This document shows, piece by piece, positions 16,516-25,425 of a stretch of DNA of 64,000 nucleotides. The notes beneath the pieces were generated by a model. That model was given only the letters and a program-made list of their open reading frames with translations. It did not search any database and had not been told where the DNA came from. Source of the stretch: Candidatus Poribacteria bacterium (GTDB lineage Bacteria > Poribacteria > WGA-4E > WGA-3G); assembly GCA_958295815.1 (NCBI GenBank), contig OY282374.1, positions 702,856-766,855 of the forward strand, written 5' to 3'. The position numbers were made by a program, and so were the translations under genes. Every line of letters begins with the position of its first letter. Positions within the stretch are counted from its first letter, which is position 1.

Positions 16516-19341
16516 ATGAAACCATTGAACCATCTTGATATTTTGTTATCAGTCATATTTGTTATTTCAGTTATTGCAACCGGGTCAGCACAAGGTGCTG
16601 CTTTTGAGATCACGGTGTCAGATGGAACCGGAGATGAGCTAAGCAGTGTCGCAATTACCGTCGCATCCGAAAACGGTGATGTGGTTACAGGTAATAGCGA
16701 TGCAACTGGCGCACTTAAGGTAGCAGATTTAGATCCTGGGATCTACACGATTACTGCATCTTTACAGGGTTATACCGATACAGTCATACCAAACGTTGGA
16801 ATTCGTGCCGACGAAACGCTGACGATGGGAATTGCCCTTTCTACAGAGGTAATTCAACTCGACCAAATTTCTGTTACAGCATCACGCCGTCGAGAAAAGG
16901 TACTTGAGGCACCAGCATCTGTCGCTTTCCTTGATGGTTCTCAAATTAGAGATCGGGTTGCACCGAGTGTTACCGAGCACTTGAAATCGTTGCGGGCAGT
17001 AGATGTCGTGACTGCCGGATTGGGAGCATCGTACGTTGTCGTCCGTGGCTTCAACAACGTTTTTTCAGGCTCACTTCTATCGCTCGTTGACAATCGTATT
17101 GCGAGTGTCCCTTCACTACGAGTCAACAGTTACAGTTTTGTTCCTACTATAAGCGAAGACATTGAACAGATTGAAGTCGTCTCAGGTCCGGGTGCCGCAC
17201 TTTACGGTCCAAACAGTGCTAACGGGGTCATGCACATCATCACCCGTTCCCCGTTCACCTCTCAAGGAACGACGATCAGTCTCGGTGGTGGTGAACGGAG
17301 TATACTCACCGGTTCAATTCGGCATGCAGGTGTTGTCAATGAGACAATCGGCTATAAATTTTCAGGTAATTATTTTCGAGGAAATGATTGGCAAGAGGGA
17401 CGCGCCAAAGAGGACCTTGAAGGCGCAGGCGGACTAATTTTTGATACTTACAGAGCCAGCGGCGAGTTTCGCGTTGATTATAGTCCCAATAACGATACGA
17501 CAGCGATTATTGCCAGCGGTTTCACACAAGCCACCGGTATTGAACTGACAGGAATCGGTGCCGGTCAAGCCCAAAACTGGACGTACGGCTATCTCCAAGG
17601 ACGGTTTATTTACAAAGATCTCTTTGCCCAAGGCTTTTGGAATCGGAGCAATGCTGGAGATACCTATGTCGTCCGAAGCGGAGACCCAACCATCGACAAT
17701 TCCGACCTATATGTCGGACAGATTCAACACGGCTATAGCTTCGGCACATGGCAACGCTTTACGTATGGAATGGATGTTTTGCTAACCCGTCCCGATACAG
17801 AAGGCACCATCAACGGCATCAACGAGGAAGATGACAGTGTAAACGAGATAGGTGCCTACTTGCAATCAGAGACTAAAATCCTTCCGCAGTTGAAATTCAT
17901 CGCCGCTGGTCGGGTTGATGATCACAATCAACTTGAAGACTTGGTGCTTTCCCCGCGCGTTGCCCTTTCTTTCCAACCTGACGATGATCATAACATCAGG
18001 GTAACCTATAACCGTGCCTTCAATACACCGAGAACCTCAGATCTGTTTCTTGATATTCTCTCAGTCAAAGATCCATTTCAGTTGGGTGCCAACTTTCAAC
18101 CGGCGTTTGGCTTCAGTCCCAATATCGACATACGCGCACAAGGGGTTCGCGCCGAGACAGGTTTCACCTTCAAAAGAAGTGCAGATGGTAGACCAGAATT
18201 TCGATCACCCTTCTCACCTTTAGCAAAACTTCCACCAGAGACACACATTCCGCTTGATGACCCTGTTTTTACCAACCTTATGTGGAATGTCGGTCGAAGT
18301 GCCGTTATGAGTGGCGTAAAGCCGATTTTTGAAGCAGGTCTGACCGCACAAGGACTACCCGCATCAGTGGTGACAACGCTCTCAGATGGTGTTGAAAACC
18401 TTATCCCAAAACAGGTAAGTGGCGTAAAAAATATCTTACGCTCGCTTGATCCGCAGGCAGGTGATTTCATTGACGTTGAAGACGTAAATGATGTTAACCC
18501 GCTTAAGCCGACAATCACACAGACGTATGAGGTTGGGTACAAAGGGATTCTCATGAACAGGTTAGCTTTTTCTGTTGATGCCTACCACTCAAGAATCAAC
18601 GATTTCGTTGGTCCTCTTGTCGTCGAAACACCGAATGTGTTTTTAGACGCTACAACCTTAGGGGCTTCCCTCGGCAAACAGATTACGGCGGCGTTAGCTG
18701 ATCCCAAAAATGCGACTCTGAATCAAGCACTACTTGCTTTTGACACACCGACGCAAGGCGGTAACGGCAACGGTTCACCTGTTGATGAGTTGGTGACGTT
18801 GTTCGTCGCAGGCACTGAAAACAACGGTCCCGCTTTCATACCTTTTGGCACAGTAACACCTGAACAAGCAGCCGATCCGAACGCGATTATGCTTACCTAT
18901 CGGAACTACGGTGACATTTCGCTCAACGGACTGGATCTGAATTTTACCTATTACCTCAATCCGAGTTGGAATTTCGGTGCGAACTACTCGTTTGTGAGTA
19001 AAGACCTATTTGAAGACGTTGACGGACTCGGCGACATTGCACTCAACGCACCTAAAAATAAATTTGGAGTGAGCGTTCAATACCTAAACGCAGATCTCGG
19101 ATTAGGAGTAGGGCTCCGAACGCGTTTTGTAGCTGGTTTTCCTGTCCGATCAGGGGTTTACGTCGGTGATATTGAATCGTATTATACGTTTGATTTAAAC
19201 GCAGGCTACGATTTGCCAATCGGTCCGAGACCACGCCTTTCATTCACGATACAAAACTTGCTGAATCGCAAACATCAACAATTTATCGGAACGCCTGAAA
19301 TTGGACGCCTGTCGATGGTGCGTTTGACCCAGACGTTCTAA
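16516..19341 (+). CDS. TonB-dependent receptor with carboxypeptidase-regulatory-like N-terminal domain
   Basis: 941 aa outer-membrane receptor. A signal peptide covers about residues 1-29 (ending SAQG). A carboxypeptidase-regulatory-like beta-sandwich spans about 31-110 (GALKVADLDPGIYTITASLQGY). A TonB-box-like stretch and plug follow at about 120-245 (EKVLEAPASVAFLDGSQI, VVRGFNNVFSG, IEVVSGPGAALYGPNSANG), and a beta-barrel continues to the C-terminal aromatic residue (RLTQTF), the usual barrel end. The start is supported by AGGATAGGATC just upstream. TonB receptors import siderophores, cobalamin, glycans or other large substrates; nothing here identifies the ligand. No TonB/ExbBD genes are adjacent. 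It appears monocistronic, with repeats on both sides. Confidence 0.92.
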   Translation: MKPLNHLDILLSVIFVISVIATGSAQGAAFEITVSDGTGDELSSVAITVASENGDVVTGNSDATGALKVADLDPGIYTITASLQGYTDTVIPNVGIRADETLTMGIALSTEVIQLDQISVTASRRREKVLEAPASVAFLDGSQIRDRVAPSVTEHLKSLRAVDVVTAGLGASYVVVRGFNNVFSGSLLSLVDNRIASVPSLRVNSYSFVPTISEDIEQIEVVSGPGAALYGPNSANGVMHIITRSPFTSQGTTISLGGGERSILTGSIRHAGVVNETIGYKFSGNYFRGNDWQEGRAKEDLEGAGGLIFDTYRASGEFRVDYSPNNDTTAIIASGFTQATGIELTGIGAGQAQNWTYGYLQGRFIYKDLFAQGFWNRSNAGDTYVVRSGDPTIDNSDLYVGQIQHGYSFGTWQRFTYGMDVLLTRPDTEGTINGINEEDDSVNEIGAYLQSETKILPQLKFIAAGRVDDHNQLEDLVLSPRVALSFQPDDDHNIRVTYNRAFNTPRTSDLFLDILSVKDPFQLGANFQPAFGFSPNIDIRAQGVRAETGFTFKRSADGRPEFRSPFSPLAKLPPETHIPLDDPVFTNLMWNVGRSAVMSGVKPIFEAGLTAQGLPASVVTTLSDGVENLIPKQVSGVKNILRSLDPQAGDFIDVEDVNDVNPLKPTITQTYEVGYKGILMNRLAFSVDAYHSRINDFVGPLVVETPNVFLDATTLGASLGKQITAALADPKNATLNQALLAFDTPTQGGNGNGSPVDELVTLFVAGTENNGPAFIPFGTVTPEQAADPNAIMLTYRNYGDISLNGLDLNFTYYLNPSWNFGANYSFVSKDLFEDVDGLGDIALNAPKNKFGVSVQYLNADLGLGVGLRTRFVAGFPVRSGVYVGDIESYYTFDLNAGYDLPIGPRPRLSFTIQNLLNRKHQQFIGTPEIGRLSMVRLTQTF

Positions 19342-19409
19342 CGGTGCTGTAACTATGGTGAATTGTGAAAATAAGTTTACATTTCAATAGAAGCGAAAAC
19401 CCGCTACCC

Positions 19410-19433
19410 CGCTGGCGAGGTTTCTAACCTCGC
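19410..19433. repeat. REP-2b hairpin copy
   Basis: GAGGTTTCTAACCTC is a stem-loop with the A-T covariant of the GGGGTT...AACCCC stem of REP-2. A second copy is at about 26419-26444. It may also serve as a weak hairpin terminator for the TonB receptor gene, although no T-run follows. Confidence 0.6.
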
Positions 19434-19483
19434 TCTTCATAGTGTAAAAATAATTGTATAATCTACCATAATAACAAAATCGG

Positions 19484-20122
19484 ATGCGTATCACAAATCA
19501 ACAAATGTCTCAAGCTGAATTCGCAACGTACATCGCTCAGAGCGTCAGGACACGCCATACACAATCCCGTGCACCACAATTTATTGCGCTGAGTGGACGG
19601 GATTGTACTGGAAAGTCTACCCTCGCCATAGGTGTTCAGGAGCAGCTAAATCACCTCGGTTTGCGTGTAACTTTGCTCTCAATAGATGCGTTCCTGATTC
19701 CCCGCCACTTAAGGACACCTAGTACACCTGAGCACATCGACTACTTTGAGAACGCCTTTAACTACGATGCGCTCGGGCAAGCACTTGAGACCGTTAGAGA
19801 CAGCACCTTTTCAACCGACTCGAATTCGTGTGACATCGTTCTCGTTGAAGGTGTTTTCCTGCTGCGAAAGGAACTTTATAATTGGTGGGATTTCACAGTC
19901 TGGGTAGAAGTAGATACCGCTGTGATTATGAACCGAGCGATTAAGCGGGATAAGGAATACTTTGGCGATGAATGTACTGTGCGCCGTGTTTACGAGAACC
20001 GATGTCTACCAGCCCAAGATTATCATATACAGCGTGATTTACCAAAGCAAAACGCTGACATCACCGCTACATTCAAAAATGAAATGTGGACGGTAACCAC
20101 ATCATTTTCCGCCCCTCGGTAG
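19484..20122 (+). CDS. P-loop nucleoside kinase, uridine-kinase/phosphoribulokinase-like
   Basis: 212 aa. Walker A motif SGRDCTGKST is at about residues 36-45, a conserved switch-type segment LLSIDAFLIPRHLR follows at about 66-79, and a Walker-B-like strand IVLVEGVFLL lies at about 124-133. These are arranged as in uridine kinase and phosphoribulokinase-like proteins, which phosphorylate nucleosides or small sugars with ATP. The length fits the uridine-kinase group (about 200-230 aa). Substrate specificity cannot be read from the motifs. No obvious operon partner is present, and REP-2 copies follow immediately downstream. The start is uncertain because no good ribosome binding site is seen. 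Confidence 0.7.
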   Translation: MRITNQQMSQAEFATYIAQSVRTRHTQSRAPQFIALSGRDCTGKSTLAIGVQEQLNHLGLRVTLLSIDAFLIPRHLRTPSTPEHIDYFENAFNYDALGQALETVRDSTFSTDSNSCDIVLVEGVFLLRKELYNWWDFTVWVEVDTAVIMNRAIKRDKEYFGDECTVRRVYENRCLPAQDYHIQRDLPKQNADITATFKNEMWTVTTSFSAPR

Positions 20123-20212
20123 GCGCGGTTTCCAATGCTCTTTCACATATTCATAGAAACCTTCTACAGGTTCGCTCAAATTTGTTGGAGGATTGTGTGC
20201 CATCGTTGAATT

Positions 20213-20342
20213 CCATGTGGGAGGGGTTTATAACCCCGAATTCTCCTGTGCTATTCAGATTGTGGGAGGGGTTTATAACCCCGATTCTTTCTGACTGCTG
20301 ACTGCTGACCGCTATCTGTGGGAGGGGTTTGTAACCCCGAGT
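20213..20342. repeat. REP-2 palindrome cluster (3 copies)
   Basis: Copies are at about 20216-20239, 20261-20284 and 20317-20340. The core is GGGAGGGGTTTRTAACCCC, with GGAG at the foot of a 6-bp stem GGGGTT/AACCCC. A short CTGACTGCTGACTGCTGACC direct repeat lies between copies 2 and 3. The cluster separates the convergent kinase and porin-like genes. Confidence 0.88.
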
Positions 20343-20378
20343 TCTCCATGTCTATATTAGCAACATAGAGTGCCCAGC

Positions 20379-21599
20379 TCAGAAATAGACTCGAAATGAA
20401 GAAAAAAAGAGATTCGGATAACTACCAAATTCCGATTGAAGTTGAGTAGAATCGCCGCTCTTAGGTCGTTTCCCGATACTAATGAATCCACCAACAGAAA
20501 GATGAATATCCTCTGCGACGTTGTATGCAATCTGTGGGGCGATCCAAGTTGATGGGTCAGATAGATTAAACAGCATTTGTCCGCTGAAACTGATCAGCGG
20601 TGTGAGTTGGCGGGTAAATCCGGGAGCAAGATAGTGGGTCCCAAGTAGATAAACACCGCCACGAGTGTATGCAGGTTGCTCTAAGTTGGTAAGGAAATTT
20701 TCGGGTGCCTTCGTACCTGCGCCATTAAAATGATATTCAATGAACGTATAGGTCTCTCCACCGAAACTATAGTCCAAACCCACAGAAGTCCGCAGATAGT
20801 TGTTTGAAGTGTCATGTCCATCGTCAAACGGAGTCGCAAATACATAAGCCGTTTCCAACCAAAATCCTGCACCCCCAATGCCGCGGGCAACATCAAAACC
20901 GACGAGTAGATCCCTCTGGAATTCCAATAATAGAATTGAGAAATCTGTTTCTACGGCATTCAATTGCGTTCGGAGAAAGACCGCGCTCTTATCAAAATCG
21001 AAGTTGCTGCCGAAAATGTATCCCGTATCTATTTCTCCCATAACCCCTACCGGAATTCTGACGCGAAGTGCGTCTACGCCAATCCGGTCTTCCGTGTCGA
21101 GTTGGTCGTAGGTATACGGAGCGATAATATCGGTCGGGTTTACGATTCGAGCACTGCCCCAAGCGATCGCATCTCGACCAACAGAGATGTCCGCAAAGTC
21201 TGTACTATACTGAACAGCAGCGCGATCAAGATTGTGATAGATACCAACACTGCCCACTGGCTCGTCCTGTCTCGGATAAATTGACGAATCAAAATCTACG
21301 ACGCGGTAACGCGACGAAGCGACGCCAACAGCAATGGGAGACTGGGAGAAAAGCAACGGGTCTTGAACGCGCGGCGTGAAGTCGTAGGCAAAAGCTAAAG
21401 AGAGTGAATCTGCGGGTGTGTAAGAAAGATTGAGGCGTACTCGGTTGACCACGACCCCCATCATCGATGCATCCGGGAGCGGTGAATTGAATGCCGTGAA
21501 AAAGTTTTTGTAGTAACCACCAACTTGAAATTCTGAGTCGGCAGTACCTACCAGTGGCGTTGTCATCAGACAGATGATGAATACCAGAATTTTTCTCAT
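20379..21599 (-). CDS. Predicted outer-membrane beta-barrel protein, last gene of the Lol-like operon
   Basis: 406 aa. A clear signal peptide spans residues 1-20 (ending VGTA/DS). The rest alternates polar and aromatic residues in strand-like segments (VGGYYKNFFTAF, VRLNLSYTP, LSLAFAYDF), and the protein ends SFRVYF with the terminal Phe typical of BamA-inserted barrels. It contains QLDTEDRIGVDALRVRIP-type text as in DUF1302-like or porin-like proteins. It is the most distal gene on the minus strand after the LolA-like, permease and ATPase genes, so it may be the outer-membrane partner or a client. The start codon is only 3 nt from a REP-2 repeat, leaving no ribosome binding site. No exact family is assigned. 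Confidence 0.7.
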   Translation of the reverse strand: MRKILVFIICLMTTPLVGTADSEFQVGGYYKNFFTAFNSPLPDASMMGVVVNRVRLNLSYTPADSLSLAFAYDFTPRVQDPLLFSQSPIAVGVASSRYRVVDFDSSIYPRQDEPVGSVGIYHNLDRAAVQYSTDFADISVGRDAIAWGSARIVNPTDIIAPYTYDQLDTEDRIGVDALRVRIPVGVMGEIDTGYIFGSNFDFDKSAVFLRTQLNAVETDFSILLLEFQRDLLVGFDVARGIGGAGFWLETAYVFATPFDDGHDTSNNYLRTSVGLDYSFGGETYTFIEYHFNGAGTKAPENFLTNLEQPAYTRGGVYLLGTHYLAPGFTRQLTPLISFSGQMLFNLSDPSTWIAPQIAYNVAEDIHLSVGGFISIGKRPKSGDSTQLQSEFGSYPNLFFSSFRVYF

Positions 21600-21601
21600 C
21601 T

Positions 21602-21738
21602 TTGTAGGAGGGGTTTGTAACCCCGATCTTTACAATTCTCCTGGGATATGCTCTTTGTGGGAGGGATTTGTATCCATGACTCTTTCTGACTGCTGACTGC
21701 TGACTGCTACCTGTAGGAGGGGTTTGTAACCCCGATGC
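21602..21738. repeat. REP-2 palindrome cluster (3 copies)
   Basis: Copies are at about 21603-21627, 21656-21680 (degenerate, GGGATTTGTATCC, still a paired stem) and 21713-21736. They fill the spacer between the LolD-like ATPase and the beta-barrel gene and adjoin both the ATPase stop and the beta-barrel start. GCTGACTGCTGACTGC direct repeats lie between copies 2 and 3. Confidence 0.88.
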
Positions 21739-21739
21739 T

Positions 21740-22459
21740 TTACTTCACCTCATCACTATCTATCTGCCCATCGCGAAGCGTAATCAAACGTTCAGCACTC
21801 TCCATCACCATCGGATCATGGGTGGAAAAAATAAACGTCATACCGGTTTCCGAGTTGAGGCGACGCATCATCTCAAGCAGATCAGCACCCGTTTTGGAGT
21901 CGAGGTTCGCAGTAGGTTCGTCAGCGAGAATAATCGTAGGTTCAGAGACCATAGCGCGTGCAATGGCAACGCGCTGCTGCTGACCACCTGAAAGCTGCGT
22001 CGGTGTACGGTTAGCAACCCCCTTTAACCCGACCGTCTCAAGCATAGTTATAACCCGTTCGTGCCGTTCCGCTTTCGGTACACCCGCCAAGAGCATGATG
22101 TATTCAACGTTTTCCTCAACCGTCAACACCGGGATCAAATTGTAAGCCTGAAAAATGAATCCGATATTATCGCGTCGAAAGTCAGAGAGTTCATTGCCAC
22201 CCATCTCTGACAGCACCTTGCCAGCAAGCCACACTTTCCCTTCTGTCGGGCTATCCAACCCAGAAATGATGTTGAGAAAGGTCGTTTTGCCAGAACCAGA
22301 AGGACCCACAATGGCTGTAAATTCTCCCGATTGGATGGTCAGATCAATTCCATTAAGGGCGTTGACCGGAATTCCATCCGCCGCATAAACCTTTGTCACA
22401 CCTTCTGTGACGATGACATCTCTTTTCTCAATTTGTTCCATTTTTAAGAAACCGTTCAT
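21740..22459 (-). CDS. ABC transporter ATP-binding protein, LolD/MacB-type
   Basis: 239 aa. Walker A GPSGSGKTT is at about residues 52-60, the Q-loop region is FIFQAYNLIPVLTVEENV, the signature LSGGQQQRVAIARAM is at about 158-172, Walker B IILADEPTANLDSKTG is at about 179-194, and the H-loop is FSTHD. It belongs to the LolD/MacB/FtsE branch that energises FtsX-fold permeases moving lipoproteins or other envelope substrates. Two such permeases are encoded upstream on the same strand. The first ATG (22459) has only a weak ribosome binding site. An in-frame ATG six codons later (22441) starts MEQIEKRD and is equally possible. Confidence 0.93.
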   Translation of the reverse strand: MNGFLKMEQIEKRDVIVTEGVTKVYAADGIPVNALNGIDLTIQSGEFTAIVGPSGSGKTTFLNIISGLDSPTEGKVWLAGKVLSEMGGNELSDFRRDNIGFIFQAYNLIPVLTVEENVEYIMLLAGVPKAERHERVITMLETVGLKGVANRTPTQLSGGQQQRVAIARAMVSEPTIILADEPTANLDSKTGADLLEMMRRLNSETGMTFIFSTHDPMVMESAERLITLRDGQIDSDEVK

Positions 22460-22527
22460 AACCTAAAGTAGGTTTTTATCGTTTTTAGATCGGCGTTGAC
22501 AACGGAAACGCCGACCAGACATAATCG

Positions 22528-23757
22528 TTAAAAACTTCGCCGCATTGCGTCTACGGGCGACATTTTAGCTACATACCGAGCCGGATACAGCCCAGCTACA
22601 ATAGTGAAAACGAAAAGCCATATCGGATAAATAGTAAACTGTTCAACCTTCATAACCGGGCGGATAAACTCCTGCATCGTCACACCCACAAACTCAATGC
22701 CAGTATAATCAATACCTATGTGGGCTAATAGTGCCGTCACACAAAAACCGAGTATCACACCCACACCAATACTCACAACAGCCAATGCCCCTGCCTCAAA
22801 TAAGATAACACGCGCCATCCCAAACGGGCGAGTTCCAACAGCACGCAACACGCCAAATTCAAACATTCGCTCATACAACGACATGAAAAGTGTATTGATA
22901 ATTCCAAAGACAACCACCCCAAACAATATAACGCCCACGATATATTTACTGTATTGCGTCATTTCGAATATGGCTGTCAATTGCGACATGAGTTCTGTCC
23001 AACTTAATGCTTCATTGCCCTGTTGGGAATAAGTGTCCCAAAATGGCAGCGTCAAATCCTGAGAGTAGGCAATATCAGTGAATTTAATCGCTATTTCATG
23101 AGCGTTATTGCCGATAGCAAGCATCTCTTGTGCCTTTTGAATCCGGACAAACGCCATCCCACTGTTCATCCCTTCGTCAGCAAAGTGATAAATACCAGAG
23201 ACCCGGAACATCTCCTGCGAAAGCTCTCCTGTTTTAGCTTGTGCCACCGTCACGACCACCCGATCCCCAAGTCCAATTTCTAAAATTTCGGCGAGTTTCC
23301 CACCGACAACAATATCGCGACTATTATCCCCTTCAAAGTAGACCCCTTCCGTTACCGCATCATCAATCAGAGACAGGTATTTCTCTGTAGGCGGATGAAC
23401 CCCGACAAGATTAATCGCACTGACATTCGCTGGCGATGTGATCATACCCAAAACAAGTACCCTTTGCGTCCAATGCTCGACGATAGCTTCTTCAGCAAGA
23501 TTCCTTGTAACCTCATCGAGTGCCTGAATCGTCAATGCCGCTTCTTGTTCGTCTCGGAAACCTGCCCGATGAATCTGCGCGTCGCCGAGGAAAGAACCGG
23601 TAACTGTCCGGACCATCGTCTCTTCCATCCCTATCATGAAAGCGTCCATGAAGATTAGGGCAGTCAGACCGATACCGATCGCTGTTGCAGCGATGAGTGT
23701 CCGCCGCTTATTCCGAAAGATATTTCGCCATGCTAATTTTACTAATATCAACCACAC
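22528..23757 (-). CDS. ABC transporter permease, FtsX/LolC-type (second permease)
   Basis: 409 aa. One N-terminal TM helix follows the positively charged WRNIFRNKRRT motif, then a large periplasmic domain (about 45-275), then three C-terminal TM helices (about 276-400) with the FtsX signature (FGVLRAVGTRPFGMARVILFEAGALAVVSIGVG). This topology fits LolC/LolE/MacB-type permeases. The predicted start is GTG at 23757, with an in-frame TTG at 23751 as alternative; there is no strong ribosome binding site. It lies 68 nt upstream of the ATPase gene. Its REP-2-filled upstream spacer separates it from a paralogous permease (24020-25234), so a LolC/LolE-like heterodimer is likely. Confidence 0.9.
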   Translation of the reverse strand: MWLILVKLAWRNIFRNKRRTLIAATAIGIGLTALIFMDAFMIGMEETMVRTVTGSFLGDAQIHRAGFRDEQEAALTIQALDEVTRNLAEEAIVEHWTQRVLVLGMITSPANVSAINLVGVHPPTEKYLSLIDDAVTEGVYFEGDNSRDIVVGGKLAEILEIGLGDRVVVTVAQAKTGELSQEMFRVSGIYHFADEGMNSGMAFVRIQKAQEMLAIGNNAHEIAIKFTDIAYSQDLTLPFWDTYSQQGNEALSWTELMSQLTAIFEMTQYSKYIVGVILFGVVVFGIINTLFMSLYERMFEFGVLRAVGTRPFGMARVILFEAGALAVVSIGVGVILGFCVTALLAHIGIDYTGIEFVGVTMQEFIRPVMKVEQFTIYPIWLFVFTIVAGLYPARYVAKMSPVDAMRRSF

Positions 23758-23771
23758 GGTTTTAGACCCAT

Positions 23772-23990
23772 CTTTGTAGGAGAGGTTTGTAACCCCGATG
23801 CTTTACTACTCTTTGTAGGAGGGGTTTGTAACCCCCATGCTTTACACATGAGATCCACTCTTTGTGGGAGGGGTTTATAACCCCGATTCTTTACCCATGA
23901 GTTCGACTCTTTGTGGGAGGGGTTTGTAACCCCGATTCTTTACCCATGAGTTTGACTCTTTGTGGGAGGGGTTTGTAACCCCGATGTTTT
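23772..23990. repeat. REP-2 palindrome cluster (5 copies)
   Basis: Copies are near 23774, 23814, 23863, 23912 and 23961. The last three are spaced exactly 49 bp apart with near-identical linkers (CGATTCTTTACCCATGAGTT), showing local tandem duplication of a REP-2-plus-linker unit. The first copy carries GAGGTTTGTAACCCC, an unpaired intermediate between the two stem types. Confidence 0.9.
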
Positions 23991-24019
23991 ACTACTGACA
24001 CCTGATTGCTGACAGCCAA

Positions 24020-25234
24020 TCAATGTGTCCGCATCGCCCTTGCAGGCAGAATCCGAGCCGCTTTTATCGCTGGGAACAGACTGACAACCGCCGCTGACAG
24101 CATAACAGTGATAGCAGGAGTAATCAGAGATCGGACATTGACTTCAGCGTACAATGTCTTGAATTTCATGCCGCCATAGCTAATTTCTTCAGGATACGTG
24201 ATACCGTATATAGAGAGCAGATAATTGGCTAAGACGCCAAGGAGCGCACCAATGCAAATGCTGCCGAGTGCGATGATGACCACTTCACAAATGACTAACC
24301 GGAATATCTGGAAAGGTGTTGTCCCGACTGCCTTCAGCACACCGTATTCACGCGTCCGCTCCAGCACCGACATCAGCACCGTATTGAGGACGCCGATAGC
24401 CACAATAAGCATAATCACCCAGCGTGAGATCGCATCCCCTTGTTGATCTGCCCGCATAGCACGGTAAAAGGATTTCGCAACCACCTGCCACGGCGCAACA
24501 TCAAGCGATGAGTCATTGAGGCTTGCTTCGATTGCATTTGTAACTTTGTCAACGTGATTTATGTTTGAAACAATCACAGCAATTTCGTGGGCGCGTCCTT
24601 CAAGCACAAACAACTCCTGCGCGTCTTCAATGTGTAGATAGCACACCGTTCGATCTGTTGGATCGTCACCACTCTCTGCAATCCCGATGATCTTATACAC
24701 GTCATTCGCAAGTGAACCATCGGCAGCCTGCGAAAAAATCACGATTTCACTACCAACCTTCGCAGAAAGAATCTTCGCCAAACCAGTCCCAATAACTGCT
24801 TGATGCGAAGGCGTTTCCGCTAATACACTACCTTCAACCACTTTATTATCAAATCGCGTCGTTTGGATCTCTCGTGCCACATCAGTGCCAATAATCTGGA
24901 CACCCGTACTCTTTTCACCGACAGAACCGAGTCCAGCTGCATACACGCGCGGCGTCCACGCTTCAACCCCCTCAGTACGCTGAATCTTCTCACCAACAGT
25001 GGTATAGCCATCAATCGTTTCATAGAGCGACGGCTTATCAAGATACCCTTCACGGTGTACCTGAATATGTCCGGTGCGATTTCGTGTGAACATCTCAATA
25101 ATACCGCCATACGCACCGTCAGACAAACCGATGGTTAGCGACAAGAGCGTAAAACCGACTGCCATTGCGAGAGCAGTTAGGATAGTCCGCCGTTTTTGGC
25201 GAAAGGTGTTACGAAACGCAATTTTGAGTATCAT
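24020..25234 (-). CDS. ABC transporter permease, FtsX/LolE-type (first permease)
   Basis: 404 aa from the ATG at 25234 (MILKIAFRNTFRQKRRT). The frame is open 20 codons further, but that part is translated REP repeat and is excluded. It has an N-terminal TM helix, a periplasmic domain with GTGLAKILSAKVGSEIVI and HEIAVIVSN segments, and three C-terminal TM helices with the FtsX hallmark EYGVLKAVGTTPFQIFRLVI. It is paralogous to the next permease. It probably pairs with that protein and the LolD-like ATPase as a lipoprotein or envelope-lipid exporter. A REP-1 array starts 2 nt before the start codon, so no ribosome binding site remains. Translation may depend on leaderless or coupled initiation, or on another start. 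Confidence 0.9.
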   Translation of the reverse strand: MILKIAFRNTFRQKRRTILTALAMAVGFTLLSLTIGLSDGAYGGIIEMFTRNRTGHIQVHREGYLDKPSLYETIDGYTTVGEKIQRTEGVEAWTPRVYAAGLGSVGEKSTGVQIIGTDVAREIQTTRFDNKVVEGSVLAETPSHQAVIGTGLAKILSAKVGSEIVIFSQAADGSLANDVYKIIGIAESGDDPTDRTVCYLHIEDAQELFVLEGRAHEIAVIVSNINHVDKVTNAIEASLNDSSLDVAPWQVVAKSFYRAMRADQQGDAISRWVIMLIVAIGVLNTVLMSVLERTREYGVLKAVGTTPFQIFRLVICEVVIIALGSICIGALLGVLANYLLSIYGITYPEEISYGGMKFKTLYAEVNVRSLITPAITVMLSAAVVSLFPAIKAARILPARAMRTH

Positions 25235-25235
25235 A

Positions 25236-25423
25236 AAGTAGCAGGCCAAAGTAGCAGGCACACTCCGCTGTGCCGTAGCCAAAGTAGCAGGCACACTCCG
25301 CTGTGCCGTAACATAGTAGTAGGCACACTCCGCTGTGCCGTAGCCAAAGTAGCAGGCATACTCCGCTGTGCCGTAGCCAAAGTAGCAGGCACACTCCGCT
25401 GTGCCGTAGCAGTGTATGCCGTA
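25236..25423. repeat. REP-1 variant cluster G (5 full copies plus one truncated)
   Basis: Cores are GGCACACTCCGCTGTGCC, with an extra C so that the stem becomes GGCACA/TGTGCC with a CTCCGC loop. All are preceded by AAAGTAGCA (one by ATAGTAGTA) and mostly followed by GTAGCC. This subtype occurs only here. It occupies the whole spacer between the LolA-like and permease genes. Confidence 0.9.
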
Positions 25424-25425
25424 AC

